Assembly (NCBI RefSeq): GCF_020181615.1 | Contig: NZ_CP084029.1 | Span: forward strand, 3,037,216-3,101,215 | DNA from: [Mycobacterium] crassicus | Lineage (GTDB): Bacteria; Actinomycetota; Actinomycetes; Mycobacteriales; Mycobacteriaceae | Direction of reading: 5' to 3' | DNA: 64,000 bases | Shown here: positions 1 through 9,435 of the stretch, one piece after another | Layout of the letters: every line of letters starts with the position of its first letter | How positions within the stretch are numbered: the stretch's first letter is position 1 | Program-made: the position numbers and the translations under genes | Notes under the pieces: model-generated | What the model was told of the DNA's origin: nothing | What the model saw: only the letters and a program-made list of their open reading frames with translations | Databases searched by the model: none

Positions 1-77
1 CGGAACAGCGCCGATTCCAAGGTGCGTAGCCCGGGTGAGCGGCGGATCACCGGGCGCGGCGGCCAGCCGGGGGCCAT
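1..77 (-). CDS. rnhB: Ribonuclease HII, N-terminal fragment (runs off the window)
   Basis: Only the first 25 codons are present. They read MAPGWPPRPVIRR and continue to LRTLESAL, which fits the N-terminus of mycobacterial RNase HII (removal of RNA from RNA/DNA hybrids and of misincorporated ribonucleotides). The ATG lies 2 nt after the lepB stop codon, so the two genes are probably co-transcribed. No catalytic residue is inside the window. The identification rests on the N-terminal resemblance and on the lepB-rnhB order known from M. tuberculosis (Rv2903c-Rv2902c). Confidence 0.75.
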   Translation of the reverse strand, partial: MAPGWPPRPVIRRSPGLRTLESALF

Positions 78-79
78 GG

Positions 80-916
80 CTACGGGCCCTGCTGCGGGTT
101 GATCGCTTTCACCGGCCCCCAGCGCGACGGCGGCCAGGCGATGAATCGGGTCTTGCCGATCACGTTGGCCACCGGCACGGTCCCCAGGTTCGGGTCGTCA
201 CCGGTGCACAGCAGTCGGTTCTGCACGTCGGCCGGGCTGTTGGCGCAGTGCGCGCGCGAGTCCGACGAGTGGGTGCGGTTGTCGCCCATCACCCAGAGCC
301 GGCCGTCGGGCACGGTCACCGGACCGAACTCGGGGCCAAGGCACGGGTAGACGATCGGGTCGACCATCAGGGTGGCCGGGTTCAGGTACGGCTCGTCGAG
401 GGTCTTGCCGTCGACGGTCAGGCCGGTGTCGTTGCGGCACTGCACCGTCTGGCCGCCGACCGCGATGACCCGCTTGACCAAGTCGTTCTCGTCGGGCGGT
501 ACGAACCCGATGAACGACAGGGTGTTCTGCACCCATCGGATCGCGGTGTTGTCCGAGCGGATCGACTTGTAGCCCACGTTCCATGACGGCGGGCCCTGGA
601 AGACGACGACATCGCCGGGTTCCGGTTTGCTGAACCGGTAAGTCACCTTGTCGACCATGATCCGGTCGCCGACGCACCCGTGGCAGCCGTGCAGTGTCGG
701 CTCCATCGACTCCGACGGAATCAGGTACGGACGCGCCACGAACGTCAGCATCAGGTAGTACAGCAGCAGCGCGGTCGCCACCAGGATGGTCGACTCGCGA
801 AGCGTGGTGCGCTTGCCGCCCTCAGGTTCCGGCGCGGCACCTACTGCCTCGGGTTTTTCCTCGGGCTGGTCGGCCTCGGGAGCGTGCTCGGGTGACGAGC
901 CCGTGGTGTCGGTCAC
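80..916 (-). CDS. lepB: Type I signal peptidase LepB
   Basis: Cleaves signal peptides of Sec and Tat exported proteins at the outer face of the cytoplasmic membrane. The 278-aa product has a charged cytoplasmic N-terminus (residues 1-45), one membrane segment around residues 42-62, and the S26 serine/lysine dyad: the serine in SESMEPTL just after the membrane segment and the lysine in DLVKRVIAVGG. The box MGDNRTHSSDSR is the conserved region E of the family. The length is near that of M. tuberculosis LepB. It lies between rplS and rnhB, the usual mycobacterial order. Confidence 0.97.
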   Translation of the reverse strand: MTDTTGSSPEHAPEADQPEEKPEAVGAAPEPEGGKRTTLRESTILVATALLLYYLMLTFVARPYLIPSESMEPTLHGCHGCVGDRIMVDKVTYRFSKPEPGDVVVFQGPPSWNVGYKSIRSDNTAIRWVQNTLSFIGFVPPDENDLVKRVIAVGGQTVQCRNDTGLTVDGKTLDEPYLNPATLMVDPIVYPCLGPEFGPVTVPDGRLWVMGDNRTHSSDSRAHCANSPADVQNRLLCTGDDPNLGTVPVANVIGKTRFIAWPPSRWGPVKAINPQQGP

Positions 917-987
917 GAGATCAGGGTAGTGACCGCGTCAGCGGAGCTGTAGACCGACCGGAGGAAGCCCGGCGCGGACTGCGCCAG

Positions 988-1329
<342 letters not shown>

Positions 1330-1712
1330 TGCGGAAACACTTCCTCGGGGTCGCGGCTGCCGACCGGCCTGCACGCGGGTTACGCGTTCAGACGCAGCCG
1401 AGCCGATGGGTTCGGGCCTGCTGTCGCACTGTGCGGTGACCGGGACGCCAGGTCCCCGCTGCAGACCAACTGTCGGGCGACAACTGCTCAATTGTGCCAG
1501 ACGCGGCGCAACCAGTGAAATCGCGCAAATCGCCGCTGGTTGTTACCGGGACAACCGCCGGGCACGTGATAAGTCTGAAGGTGACCGAACTGCACGATCC
1601 GAGTGTCCACGCGGTAATCTGTCCGCCGGGCCGATGGCATCAGTGTGGCAAAGCCCGTAACCCCATGTCGGTGTCCACATGCGACTCATACCTGCCGAGG
1701 AGGCCACCCGCC
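1330..1712. other. Intergenic region between rplS and lppW
   Basis: This is the 383-bp divergent spacer. It holds the rplS leader and promoter-like motif on the minus side and the lppW upstream region on the plus side. I see no further convincing coding frame, RNA gene or repeat. A GAGGAGG ribosome site at 1697-1703 belongs to lppW. Confidence 0.6.
1491..1524 (-). promoter_or_regulatory. Candidate rplS promoter
   Basis: Read on the minus strand, GCGATTTC is followed after 16 nt by CTGGCACAAT, which contains a plausible -10 (CACAAT). The same two blocks with a 17-nt gap stand before rpsP (4722-4756). The shared architecture upstream of two ribosomal protein genes supports a real promoter. The exact -35 and start site are not determined. 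Confidence 0.5.
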
Positions 1713-2618
1713 GTGCGGCCATCGATGCTCCTGTTGACCATCGTCATGGTGATTTCGACGGTGATCTTCGGCTGCGATGAGAAAGTCTACGGCGCCGCCG
1801 CCACGCGGCCCCAGTACCGGACACCCGAGGTGACCCCGGTGGCCACGGCGATCGAAGCGCCCCGCGCCCCAGCAATCCAACCGGCAGCGGTGGTCGACAG
1901 CTTGGCGACGCGTCTGCAGGAGGCCACCGAGGAAGCGGCCAAGGCCGGTGCCAACATCTCGGTGGCGGTGCTGGACCGGATCTCGCATCAATTGGTGACC
2001 AACGGCAACACCCGGCCGATCGCCACCGCGTCGGTGGTCAAGCTGTTCATCGCCGACGACCTGCTGATACATGCCCCGGAGACCCCGTTGTCCGCCGATG
2101 ACCGGGCCGCCTTGGATGTCATGCTGCAGTCGTCGGATGACGGAGCCGCCGAAACGTTCTGGAACTCGGGCGGTGGCAATGCGATCGTCACCCGGGTGGC
2201 GAGCCGGTACGGGCTGGCCGGCACCGCACCGCCGTCGAACGGGGCATGGTGGAACACCATCAGCACCGCACCGGACCTGGCACGGTATTACGACATGCTG
2301 CTCAACGGCTCCGGCGGTCTGCCGATGGATCGGGCCAATCTGATCATCAACGACCTCGCGCAGGCCACCCCGACCGGCATTGACGGTTACCCGCAGCGGT
2401 TCGGGATCCCGGAGGGCCTGTACAACGAGCCGACGGCGGTCAAGCAGGGCTGGATGTGCTGCATCGGCAACAACTGGATGCACCTGTCGACCGGCGTGGT
2501 CGGCGCGGATCGTCGCTATGTGGTGGTGATCGAGTCGCTGCAGCCCAGCGACGACACCACCGCGCGCGCCACGATCACCCAGGCCGTCAAAACCATCTTC
2601 CCCGGCGGCCGGATCTAG
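1713..2618 (+). CDS. lppW: Lipoprotein LppW, class A beta-lactamase-like fold
   Basis: A 301-aa exported lipoprotein of unknown substrate. I chose the GTG at 1713 because a strong GAGGAGG stands 9 nt before it and it begins a short signal peptide leading to a lipobox (VIFGC, Cys at about residue 19). The open frame itself starts further upstream. The body has ATASVVKLF (SxxK motif), [10 protein letters not shown] (SDN-like position) and KQGWMCC (where beta-lactamases have KTG), so it looks like a penicillin-recognising serine-hydrolase fold with altered motifs. It matches M. tuberculosis Rv2905 in position and in much of the sequence. It converges with trmD and overlaps it by 4 nt. Confidence 0.9.
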   Translation: MRPSMLLLTIVMVISTVIFGCDEKVYGAAATRPQYRTPEVTPVATAIEAPRAPAIQPAAVVDSLATRLQEATEEAAKAGANISVAVLDRISHQLVTNGNTRPIATASVVKLFIADDLLIHAPETPLSADDRAALDVMLQSSDDGAAETFWNSGGGNAIVTRVASRYGLAGTAPPSNGAWWNTISTAPDLARYYDMLLNGSGGLPMDRANLIINDLAQATPTGIDGYPQRFGIPEGLYNEPTAVKQGWMCCIGNNWMHLSTGVVGADRRYVVVIESLQPSDDTTARATITQAVKTIFPGGRI

Positions 2619-3316
2619 CCGGTTTCGTGGCCGCCCAGTAAATCCGGGCGGCGTTCCCTGGTGCGCTGCAGTGCCGCCTCGTGCCGCCAGGCATCGATGC
2701 GTGCGTGGTCTCCGGACAGCAGCACCTCGGGCACCGGTAGGTCACGCCAGAGGGGTGGGCGGGTGTAGCTCGGCCCCTCCAGCAGTCCGTCGCGGTCGGC
2801 CGAGTGCGAGTCATCCTGAGGTGACTGCGGATTGCCCAGGACCCCCGGCATCAGCCGCAGCGCCGCCTCGAGCATCACCAGCACCGCGACTTCGCCGCCC
2901 GCCAGCACGTAGTCGCCGATTGACACCTCTTCGACCCGCATCCGCCGTGCCGCGTCGTCGGCGACCCGCTGGTCGATGCCCTCGTAGCGTCCGCAGGCGA
3001 ACACCAGGTGCTCTTCGTGACTCCACCGCTGTGCGGTGGCCTGATCGAAGCGCACCCCGGCCGGTGTGGGTATGACGAGAAGGGTTTGTTCCGTGCAGAT
3101 CTCGTCGAGCGCTTCGCCCCACACCGGTGCCTTCATCACCATCCCGGGGCCGCCGCCGTAGGGCGAGTCATCCACCGAGCGGTGCACATCGCGGGTCCAG
3201 CGCCGCAGGTCGTGGACCGCCAGCTCGACCATCCCGGATTCGATCGCCTTGCCGGGCAGCGACTGACGGATCGGATCCAGGTAGTCGGGGAAGATCGTGA
3301 CGACATCAATCCTCAT
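2615..3316 (-). CDS. trmD: tRNA (guanine37-N1)-methyltransferase
   Basis: Methylates G37 next to the anticodon of tRNAs that read CNN codons, using S-adenosylmethionine, and so prevents frameshifting. The 233-aa product starts [13 protein letters not shown] and carries the SPOUT trefoil-knot signature in [10 protein letters not shown] and [11 protein letters not shown], plus [13 protein letters not shown]. It is the last gene of the rpsP-khpA-rimM-trmD operon, 7 nt after rimM. The order is typical of bacteria. Confidence 0.97.
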   Translation of the reverse strand: MRIDVVTIFPDYLDPIRQSLPGKAIESGMVELAVHDLRRWTRDVHRSVDDSPYGGGPGMVMKAPVWGEALDEICTEQTLLVIPTPAGVRFDQATAQRWSHEEHLVFACGRYEGIDQRVADDAARRMRVEEVSIGDYVLAGGEVAVLVMLEAALRLMPGVLGNPQSPQDDSHSADRDGLLEGPSYTRPPLWRDLPVPEVLLSGDHARIDAWRHEAALQRTRERRPDLLGGHETG

Positions 3317-3323
3317 GCCGCGC

Positions 3324-3845
3324 TTACCCGTCCAGGTCCAGCAGCCCGTCGGGCGGGTCGATCACCAGGGTTCCGTCGGCCAGCGACACCGATGGCACGA
3401 ACGCGGCGACGAACGGCACCAGCAGCTCCCGGCCGTCGGTCCGCTTGATCGCCAACAGTTCGCCGGCAGCGGTGTGCAGCACCTCGGTGACGGTGCCGAT
3501 CTGCTCCCCCGCCCCGGTGCGCACCCGCAGACCCTCGAGTTGATGGTCGTAGTAGGTGTCCGGTTCGGTGATCGGCGGCAGGTCGGCGGAGTCGACGATG
3601 AAGACACTGCCCCGCAGCGCGTCGGCACCGTCGCGATCGACGATTCCGGCCAGCCGCACCAATAGTCGCGCGCCGTGCGGGCGCGATTTCTCGACAACGT
3701 AATCACGCTGCGGCGCACCGGTTTTCCGGGCGCGCAGGGTGACTCCCGGCGCGAACCGCAGTTCGGGGTCATCAGTGCGGACGTCGACCACCAACTCACC
3801 GGTGATGCCGTGGGCTTTGACCACCCGTCCGACCGTCAGCTCCAT
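3324..3845 (-). CDS. rimM: 16S rRNA processing protein RimM
   Basis: Assembly factor for the 30S head, binding S19 and maturing 16S rRNA. The 173-aa product has the N-terminal RimM domain ([20 protein letters not shown]) and a C-terminal PRC-barrel (about residues 95-170, ending [13 protein letters not shown]). It lies between khpA and trmD with gaps of 11 and 7 nt, so it is translated from one operon mRNA. Confidence 0.96.
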   Translation of the reverse strand: MELTVGRVVKAHGITGELVVDVRTDDPELRFAPGVTLRARKTGAPQRDYVVEKSRPHGARLLVRLAGIVDRDGADALRGSVFIVDSADLPPITEPDTYYDHQLEGLRVRTGAGEQIGTVTEVLHTAAGELLAIKRTDGRELLVPFVAAFVPSVSLADGTLVIDPPDGLLDLDG

Positions 3846-3856
3846 GAGCCGGCCTA

Positions 3857-4099
3857 TTACCGGTCGGTGTCCACCACGTCCACGCGGATGCCACGTCCGC
3901 CGATACCGGCGACGAGGGTGCGCAACGCGGTGGCCGTGCGACCGCCGCGACCGATCACCTTGCCCAGGTCATCGGGGTGGACGTGCACCTCGACGGTGCG
4001 TCCGCGCCGATTGGTCACCATGTCGACCTGGACGTCATCGGGATTGTCGACGATGCCGCGCACCAGGTGCTCGACAGCATCCGCCACCACTGCACTCAT
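3857..4099 (-). CDS. khpA: KH-domain RNA-binding protein KhpA
   Basis: An 80-aa single KH-domain protein. The [15 protein letters not shown] stretch holds the GxxG loop that contacts single-stranded RNA. Proteins of this family pair with KhpB/EloR in Gram-positive bacteria and affect cell elongation and small RNA function. In M. tuberculosis the equivalent is Rv2908c. It sits between rpsP (8 nt) and rimM (11 nt). Confidence 0.93.
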   Translation of the reverse strand: MSAVVADAVEHLVRGIVDNPDDVQVDMVTNRRGRTVEVHVHPDDLGKVIGRGGRTATALRTLVAGIGGRGIRVDVVDTDR

Positions 4100-4107
4100 G
4101 GCCGCGG

Positions 4108-4590
4108 TCAGCTCTCGGTCGCCGGCTCGGCGGCCTCAGCAGCGGGCTCGGTCTCGGCAGCGGCGTCGTCCTTGGCCTCGTCCTTCTCCGCCTTCTTGGC
4201 CGGAGCCTTCTTCTTCTTGGCGGTGGTGGCCTCGGTGGTCGGGCCGCCCTCGGCCTCGGCCAGCGCGGCGTTGAACAGCTCGAGCTTGCTCGGCTTGGCA
4301 GCCTTGACCTTCAGGCGGCCCTCGGCGCCCGGCAGGCCCTTGAACTTCTGCCAGTCACCGGTGATCTTCAGCAGCTTGAGTACGGGCTCGGTGGGCTGAG
4401 CACCGACCGACAGCCAGTACTGGGCACGCTCCGAGTCGATCTCGATCAGGCTCGGCTCTTCCTTCGGGTGGTAGCGGCCGATCACCTCGATGGCGCGACC
4501 GTTCCGTCGGGTCCGCGCGTCGGCGATCGAGATGCGGTACTGCGGGTTGCGGATCTTGCCGAGGCGGGTGAGCTTGATCTTGACAGCCAT
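4108..4590 (-). CDS. rpsP: 30S ribosomal protein S16
   Basis: The S16 core ([20 protein letters not shown] through about residue 85) is followed by the long Ala/Lys/Glu-rich tail typical of actinobacterial S16, giving 160 aa. It is the first gene of the operon with khpA, rimM and trmD. A leader of about 130 nt lies between the gene and the promoter-like motif at 4722-4756. The start codon is the conserved MAVKIKLTR. Confidence 0.97.
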   Translation of the reverse strand: MAVKIKLTRLGKIRNPQYRISIADARTRRNGRAIEVIGRYHPKEEPSLIEIDSERAQYWLSVGAQPTEPVLKLLKITGDWQKFKGLPGAEGRLKVKAAKPSKLELFNAALAEAEGGPTTEATTAKKKKAPAKKAEKDEAKDDAAAETEPAAEAAEPATES

Positions 4591-4721
4591 GAACTACTCC
4601 TGCGGTATCACGCTGCAATTCAGCAATGCGGGCGGGTTTGCCCACATCCGGTTTTGCCTCGCGTGTTCCGTCGGCCGCGGCGAACCCCGACAGGGCCACA
4701 TCTCACGGCGGACAGCCGCCT

Positions 4722-4756
4722 ATTGTGCCAGAACCCGCCCGCTCAGCAGAAATCGC
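4722..4756 (-). promoter_or_regulatory. Candidate rpsP operon promoter
   Basis: On the minus strand GCGATTTC, a 17-nt gap and CTGGCACAAT repeat the arrangement seen before rplS. The upstream block lies just past the stop codon of the NTF2-like gene. The motif would drive rpsP-khpA-rimM-trmD with a leader of about 125 nt. Confidence 0.5.
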
Positions 4757-4757
4757 C

Positions 4758-5186
4758 TCAGGGCAGCTTCTCGAAGCACTTGGTCTCGACCCGGCGGCTC
4801 ATCCGCCAGCCGTCGGCGGTGCGCACGAAGTCGTCGTCGTACCAGAGGCCCAGCAGCATGGTCGGCGGGGTCTCTGGGCTTTTTGAGGCGAACACCATCG
4901 GGTTGAAGCAGAAGGTGCGTGCGGTGGCCGTGTCGCCGTCGACGCGGATCGAGGGCAGGCCCAGCATGTGGGCGTAGCCGGCGAAATTCGGCAGCACCTC
5001 GGCCAACCAGGCCTTCACCTGCGGGTAATGCCCGTCGATGCCGCCCATGGCCCGGTAGTCGATATAGGCGTCGCCGGTGAACACCGCGTCGAGGTCGTCG
5101 AAGTTGCGGGTGTCGATGGCGGTGGAGTAGTCGACCAGCAGCTGCTGGATCTGCCACCGGTCCGACATTTCGGCCTGGCTCAACAT
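4758..5186 (-). CDS. NTF2/SnoaL-like protein (Rv2910c type)
   Basis: A 142-aa protein of the NTF2-like superfamily, an alpha+beta barrel with a hydrophobic pocket. The N-terminal helix (WQIQQLLVDYSTAIDTRNFDDLDAVF) and the later strands (WYDDDFVRTADGWRMSRR) are typical of SnoaL-type cyclase and dehydratase relatives. Its substrate is unknown. The ATG at 5186 was chosen because it begins just before the conserved helix. A GTG about 20 codons further up is possible but would nearly reach the divergent dacB2 start. It corresponds by position to M. tuberculosis Rv2910c. Confidence 0.8.
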   Translation of the reverse strand: MLSQAEMSDRWQIQQLLVDYSTAIDTRNFDDLDAVFTGDAYIDYRAMGGIDGHYPQVKAWLAEVLPNFAGYAHMLGLPSIRVDGDTATARTFCFNPMVFASKSPETPPTMLLGLWYDDDFVRTADGWRMSRRVETKCFEKLP

Positions 5187-5223
5187 TCCTCGATTCAACA
5201 CCACGCCGGTAAGGTAACCGGCC

Positions 5224-6093
5224 ATGCGGAAAACTCTGGCCGCAATCGCGGCAGTTCTGGCCGTGCTCGCCACTCCCGCGGTGACCGCCCCCGCCGACGT
5301 CGCACAACCGCTGGGGTCGGCACCTGTCCCGGCTGGCCCGGCCCCGAACTGGCTCGTCGCCGACCTGGACTCCGGCCAGGTGCTGGCCGAACAGAACGGG
5401 TATGCGGTCACCCCACCGGCCAGCACCATCAAGGTACTGCTCGCGCTGGTCGTGCTCGATGAGTTGAACCTCGACGACACGGTGGTCGCCAGCCCGGCCG
5501 AGACCCGGGTGGAATGCAACTGTGTCGGGATCAAACCCGGCCACAGCTACACCGCGCGCCAGCTTTTGGAGGGCCTGCTGCTGGTGTCGGGCAACGACGC
5601 CGCCAACGCCCTCGCGGACATGCTCGGCGGACCGGAGGCAACCGTGGCGAAGATGAACGCCAAGGCCGGAGCGGTCGGAGCGACCAACACCCACGCCTCC
5701 ACCCCGTCCGGGCTGGACGGTCCCGGCGGCCCCGGTGCCAGTACCCCGCACGACCTGGCCGTCATCTTCCGGGCGGCGATGGCCAACCCGGTGTTCGCGC
5801 AGATCACCGCGCAGCCTTCGACGATGTTCCCCACCGAGGCCGGCGAGCGGCCGATCGTGAACATGAACGAGCTGCTGCACCGCTACCCGGGCGCCTTCGG
5901 CGGCAAGACTGGCTTCACCGACGCCGCCCGCAAGACCTACGTCGGCGGGGCGGCACGCGACGGCCGCCGGCTGGTGGTCGCGATGATGTACGGGTTGATC
6001 CACGAGGGCGGTCCGACCTACTGGGATCAGGCCGGCGCCCTGCTGGATTGGGGCTTCGCGCAGGGTCCGATGTCGAGCGTCGGCAGCTTGTAA
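5224..6093 (+). CDS. dacB2: Exported D-alanyl-D-alanine carboxypeptidase (DacB2 type)
   Basis: Trims the terminal D-Ala of peptidoglycan stem peptides, which limits 4-3 cross-linking. The 289-aa product has a signal peptide (about residues 1-22) and all three penicillin-binding motifs of the S11 family: STIK at residues 67-70 with the nucleophilic serine, SGN at 122-124, and KTG at 228-230. No C-terminal membrane anchor is obvious. It matches Rv2911 by position and sequence type. It is divergent from the NTF2-like gene with about 37 nt between start codons. Confidence 0.95.
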   Translation: MRKTLAAIAAVLAVLATPAVTAPADVAQPLGSAPVPAGPAPNWLVADLDSGQVLAEQNGYAVTPPASTIKVLLALVVLDELNLDDTVVASPAETRVECNCVGIKPGHSYTARQLLEGLLLVSGNDAANALADMLGGPEATVAKMNAKAGAVGATNTHASTPSGLDGPGGPGASTPHDLAVIFRAAMANPVFAQITAQPSTMFPTEAGERPIVNMNELLHRYPGAFGGKTGFTDAARKTYVGGAARDGRRLVVAMMYGLIHEGGPTYWDQAGALLDWGFAQGPMSSVGSL

Positions 6094-6253
6094 TACACCA
6101 CCCGTCGACCCCACCTTCGCTGCCACCCAAGACCATGACTCGGCGGTGAACACGCCGGAACCCGGCGAATTGCAGTAGTGCGCTACTGCGCTCTTCGCAC
6201 CGCGGCCGAGCGACGATTCCTATCACGTGGCGCGACACCTGGGAGGGACGACG

Positions 6254-6760
6254 ATGAAGACACCACTATTGGCCGGGCTGTTGGTGTCGTCCGGGTTGCT
6301 CCTGGCGCCATCGGCGCAAGCCTGCAACGGCGTTACAGATTGCCCTGATCTACCAACGCAAATCGACTACGACCTCAACGCCATCGGCGTCTACGAACTC
6401 AACAACCCGTTGTTCATCCAGGAAAGCAAGGTGACCAACCTGGAGTTCAGCGTGCTCAACGCCCCGGACCAGACGTTCGTGGGCACGGAGATCTACAGAG
6501 TGGGCGAATACGGCGGCGACAACTACAACCTCACCGTCGAACAGGACCTCTCCGGCAACGTCCCCATCGGCGAGCAGTACAACGACTTCACTTTCATAAA
6601 CTTCCCCGTCTTGGGCGTCTGGGGCGAGGTCTACAACGACATCGGCGTTACGCCGGAGGCCTTCTTGACCACGCCGTTCGGCGAGATCGACTTTCCTACC
6701 GCGTTCGTTGAGGCGGTCGGCCCGACCTTTTTCGAACCGTGGGCCTCGGTGGGGCTTTGA
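6254..6760 (+). CDS. Small secreted protein of unknown function
   Basis: A 168-aa product. The ATG at 6254 is preceded by a GGGAGGG ribosome site. Residues 1-23 form a clear signal peptide (MKTPLLAGLLVSSGLLLAPSAQA) ending in AQA followed by a cysteine, and two cysteines (CNGVTDC) lie at the mature N-terminus. The mature part is acidic, rich in Asn, Phe, Tyr and Thr, with predicted beta character, and has no motif I recognise. It lies where M. tuberculosis has pknI, Rv2912c and Rv2913c, between dacB2 and the Rv2915c-type amidohydrolase, and those genes are missing here. Function unknown. Confidence 0.75.
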   Translation: MKTPLLAGLLVSSGLLLAPSAQACNGVTDCPDLPTQIDYDLNAIGVYELNNPLFIQESKVTNLEFSVLNAPDQTFVGTEIYRVGEYGGDNYNLTVEQDLSGNVPIGEQYNDFTFINFPVLGVWGEVYNDIGVTPEAFLTTPFGEIDFPTAFVEAVGPTFFEPWASVGL

Positions 6761-6785
6761 ACCCACGCCGATGGCGGATAGGGCC

Positions 6786-7853
6786 TCAGTGCACCCGGCC
6801 GCGCAGCATCACCAGATCGGGCTGGCGCAGCACCTGCGGGCCGGTGCGCGGATCCTCGGCGAAGCACAACAGGTCGGCTGACGCACCGTGCTCCAGCACC
6901 GGCGCGCCCAGCCAGCGCCGGGCATCCCAGCAGGCCGCGCCGAGGGCGTCGGCGGCGCTGAGTCCCACACCCGTCAGTGCGGCCACCTCGTCGGCGATCC
7001 GGCCGTGCGCGATCATGCCGCCGGCGTCGGTGCCCGCGTAGATCGGCACCCCGGCTTCGCGGGCGGCGCCGATCCGAGACCGGCAGGTGGCGTACAGCGC
7101 ACGCATGTGCGCGGCGTAGGTCGGGTACTTGGCCGCCGAATCGGCGATCCCGGGGAAGTTGTCGATGTTGATCAGCGTCGGCACCAACGCCGTGCCGTTG
7201 GCCAGCATCAGCTCGATGATGTCGTCGGTGATGCCGGTGCCGTGCTCGATGCAGTCGATGCCGGCATTGATCAGACCGGGCAGTGCGTCCTCGCCGAAGA
7301 CGTGCGCGGTGACCCGGGCGCCGTTGGCGTGGGCGGCGGCGATGGCCGACTTCAACACGTCGTCGGACCACAGCGGCGCCAGGTCGCCGACACTCCGGTC
7401 GATCCAGTCCCCCACCAGCTTCACCCAGCCGTCGCCCGCACGGGCTTGGGCCGCAACGGCTTCCGGCAACCGGCTCTCGTCGTCGACGTCGAGCCCCAGC
7501 CCGGGGATGTAGCGCTTGGCGCGAGCCAGATGCTGCCCTGCGCGAATGATGCGCGGCAGGTCGTCGCGGTCGTCGAAGCCGCGGGTGTCGATCGGCGCTC
7601 CGGCATCGCGGATCAGCAGCACCCCGGCGCGGCGCTCGATCTCGGCCTGGCGCAGCGCCTCCGCGGCGTCCACCCGACCGCCGGGTCCGATCCCGACGTG
7701 GCAGTGTGCGTCGACCAGGCCCGGGATGATCCAGCCGTCGGAGAAGACGGTCTCGGCGCCGTCGACCTGCTCGAGGCTGATCGCACCGTCGACGATCCAG
7801 TACTCGACGGGCTGTTCATCTGGCAGCCCGCGGCCGCGAACGTGGAGCGCCAA
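6786..7853 (-). CDS. Metal-dependent amidohydrolase (Rv2915c type)
   Basis: A 355-aa enzyme of the amidohydrolase superfamily, TIM barrel with metal ligands. Visible motifs in order: DAHCHVG (HxH metal site), GWVKLVGDW (Lys in the position of the bridging carbamylated lysine), TAHVFGED and IEHGTG (His ligands), and AGTDAGG (catalytic Asp). These resemble imidazolonepropionase and prolidase-type members, and the substrate is not known. It starts 1 nt after the ffh stop codon, so it is translationally linked to ffh. M. tuberculosis has the same neighbour. Confidence 0.9.
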   Translation of the reverse strand: MALHVRGRGLPDEQPVEYWIVDGAISLEQVDGAETVFSDGWIIPGLVDAHCHVGIGPGGRVDAAEALRQAEIERRAGVLLIRDAGAPIDTRGFDDRDDLPRIIRAGQHLARAKRYIPGLGLDVDDESRLPEAVAAQARAGDGWVKLVGDWIDRSVGDLAPLWSDDVLKSAIAAAHANGARVTAHVFGEDALPGLINAGIDCIEHGTGITDDIIELMLANGTALVPTLINIDNFPGIADSAAKYPTYAAHMRALYATCRSRIGAAREAGVPIYAGTDAGGMIAHGRIADEVAALTGVGLSAADALGAACWDARRWLGAPVLEHGASADLLCFAEDPRTGPQVLRQPDLVMLRGRVH

Positions 7854-7854
7854 G

Positions 7855-9435
7855 TTACTTCTGGCCCGGGAAGTTCAGCTTGGACAGATCGAAGTCGGCC
7901 AGCCCCGGGGGTAATTCGTTGAGGCCCTCGGGCATCTGGGACAGGTCGGGGAAACCGGCCGGCATGCCCGCGGGCCCGCCGGGCCCGAACAGGCCCTGCA
8001 TCTTCGGCGGGGTCGGGCCGCGCTTTTTGCCGCCCTTCTTGCCCTTCCCCTTCGCCGCCTTGCGCGTGGCGCTCTTGCGCCCCATGCCGGGCAGGCCCAG
8101 GCCGCCCATCATCGACGACATCATCTTGCGGGCCTCGAAGAACCGGTCGACCAGCTGGTTGACCTCCGACACGCTCACCCCGGAGCCGTTGGCGATGCGC
8201 AGCCGGCGGGAGGCGTTGATGATCTTCGGGTCGGCCCGCTCGGCGGGTGTCATGCCGCGAATGATGGCCTGCAGCCGGTCCAGGTGACTGTCGTCTACGG
8301 CGGCCAGCGCGTCCTTCATCTGTCCGGCACCGGGCAGCATGCCCAGCAGGTTGCCGATCGGACCCATCTTGCGGATCGCCAGCATCTGTTCGAGGAAATC
8401 CTCCAGCGTGAGCTCGCCGGTACCGATCTTGGCCGCTGCCTCTTCGGCTTTCTGGGCGTCAAAGACCTGCTCGGCCTGCTCGATCAGGCTCAGCACGTCG
8501 CCCATACCCAGGATGCGGCTGGCCATCCGGTCCGGGTGGAAGACGTCGAAGTCCTCCAGCTTCTCCCCGGTGGAGGCGAACAGGATCGGGGTGCCGGTGA
8601 CCTCGCGCACCGACAGCGCCGCACCACCGCGAGCGTCACCGTCGAGCTTGGTCAGCACCACGCCGGTGAAGCCGACGCCCTCGCGGAACGCGTCGGCGGT
8701 GGTCACCGCGTCCTGGCCGATCATCGCGTCCAGGACGAACAGCACCTCGTCGGGTTGCACGGCGTCGCGGATGGCGGCGGCTTGGGCCATCATCTCCTCG
8801 TCGATACCCAGGCGTCCGGCGGTGTCGACGATGACGACGTCGAAGTGCTTGGCATTGGCTTCGGCCAGGCCCGCTGCGGCGACGGAGACCGGATCACCGG
8901 GGGCGTCTCCCCCGGCGCCGAGTGCGTCTCCGGTCGGTGAGGTCCCAGGGTGCGGGGCGAATACCGTGACGCCGGCGCGTTCGCCGACGACCTGCAACTG
9001 GTTGACAGCACCCGGACGCTGTAGGTCACAGGCCACCAGCAGCGGTGTGTGGCCCTGACCGCGCAGCCAAACGGCGAGCTTGCCGGCCAGAGTGGTCTTA
9101 CCCGCGCCCTGCAGACCTGCCAGCATGATGACCGTCGGCGGGTTCTTGGCGAACGCGAGCGTGCGGGTCTGCCCGCCGAGGATGCCGATGAGCTCCTCGT
9201 TGACGATCTTGACGACCTGCTGGGCCGGGTTGAGCGCACCGGAGACCTCGGCGCCCTTGGCGCGGTCCTTGATCCGGCCGATGAATGCCCGTACCACCGG
9301 AAGCGACACGTCAGCTTCCAGCAGGGCCAGCCGGATCTCCCGGGCGGTGGCGTCGATGTCGGCGTCGGTGAGACGTCCCCTGCTGCGCAGCCCCTGAAGA
9401 GCACCGGTCAACCGGTCGGACAGTGATTCGAACAC
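7855..9435 (-). CDS. ffh: Signal recognition particle GTPase Ffh
   Basis: Targets nascent membrane and secreted proteins to FtsY and SecYEG together with 4.5S RNA. The 526-aa protein has the N domain (1-90), a G domain with GLQGAGKTTLAGKLA (P-loop), DTAGRLG and TKLDGDARGG, and a Met-rich M domain (about 325-440) followed by a Lys/Gly/Pro-rich tail. The G domain carries a Gly/Ala/Asp-rich segment (PTGDALGAGGDAPGDP) that appears longer than in the M. tuberculosis protein. Its partner ftsY is in the same window. Confidence 0.97.
   Translation of the reverse strand: MFESLSDRLTGALQGLRSRGRLTDADIDATAREIRLALLEADVSLPVVRAFIGRIKDRAKGAEVSGALNPAQQVVKIVNEELIGILGGQTRTLAFAKNPPTVIMLAGLQGAGKTTLAGKLAVWLRGQGHTPLLVACDLQRPGAVNQLQVVGERAGVTVFAPHPGTSPTGDALGAGGDAPGDPVSVAAAGLAEANAKHFDVVIVDTAGRLGIDEEMMAQAAAIRDAVQPDEVLFVLDAMIGQDAVTTADAFREGVGFTGVVLTKLDGDARGGAALSVREVTGTPILFASTGEKLEDFDVFHPDRMASRILGMGDVLSLIEQAEQVFDAQKAEEAAAKIGTGELTLEDFLEQMLAIRKMGPIGNLLGMLPGAGQMKDALAAVDDSHLDRLQAIIRGMTPAERADPKIINASRRLRIANGSGVSVSEVNQLVDRFFEARKMMSSMMGGLGLPGMGRKSATRKAAKGKGKKGGKKRGPTPPKMQGLFGPGGPAGMPAGFPDLSQMPEGLNELPPGLADFDLSKLNFPGQK

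Noticed and set aside
1494..1712. Upstream extension of the lppW frame
   Set aside because: The extension lacks a signal peptide at its N-terminus, while the GTG at 1713 has a strong ribosome site and yields a lipoprotein signal.
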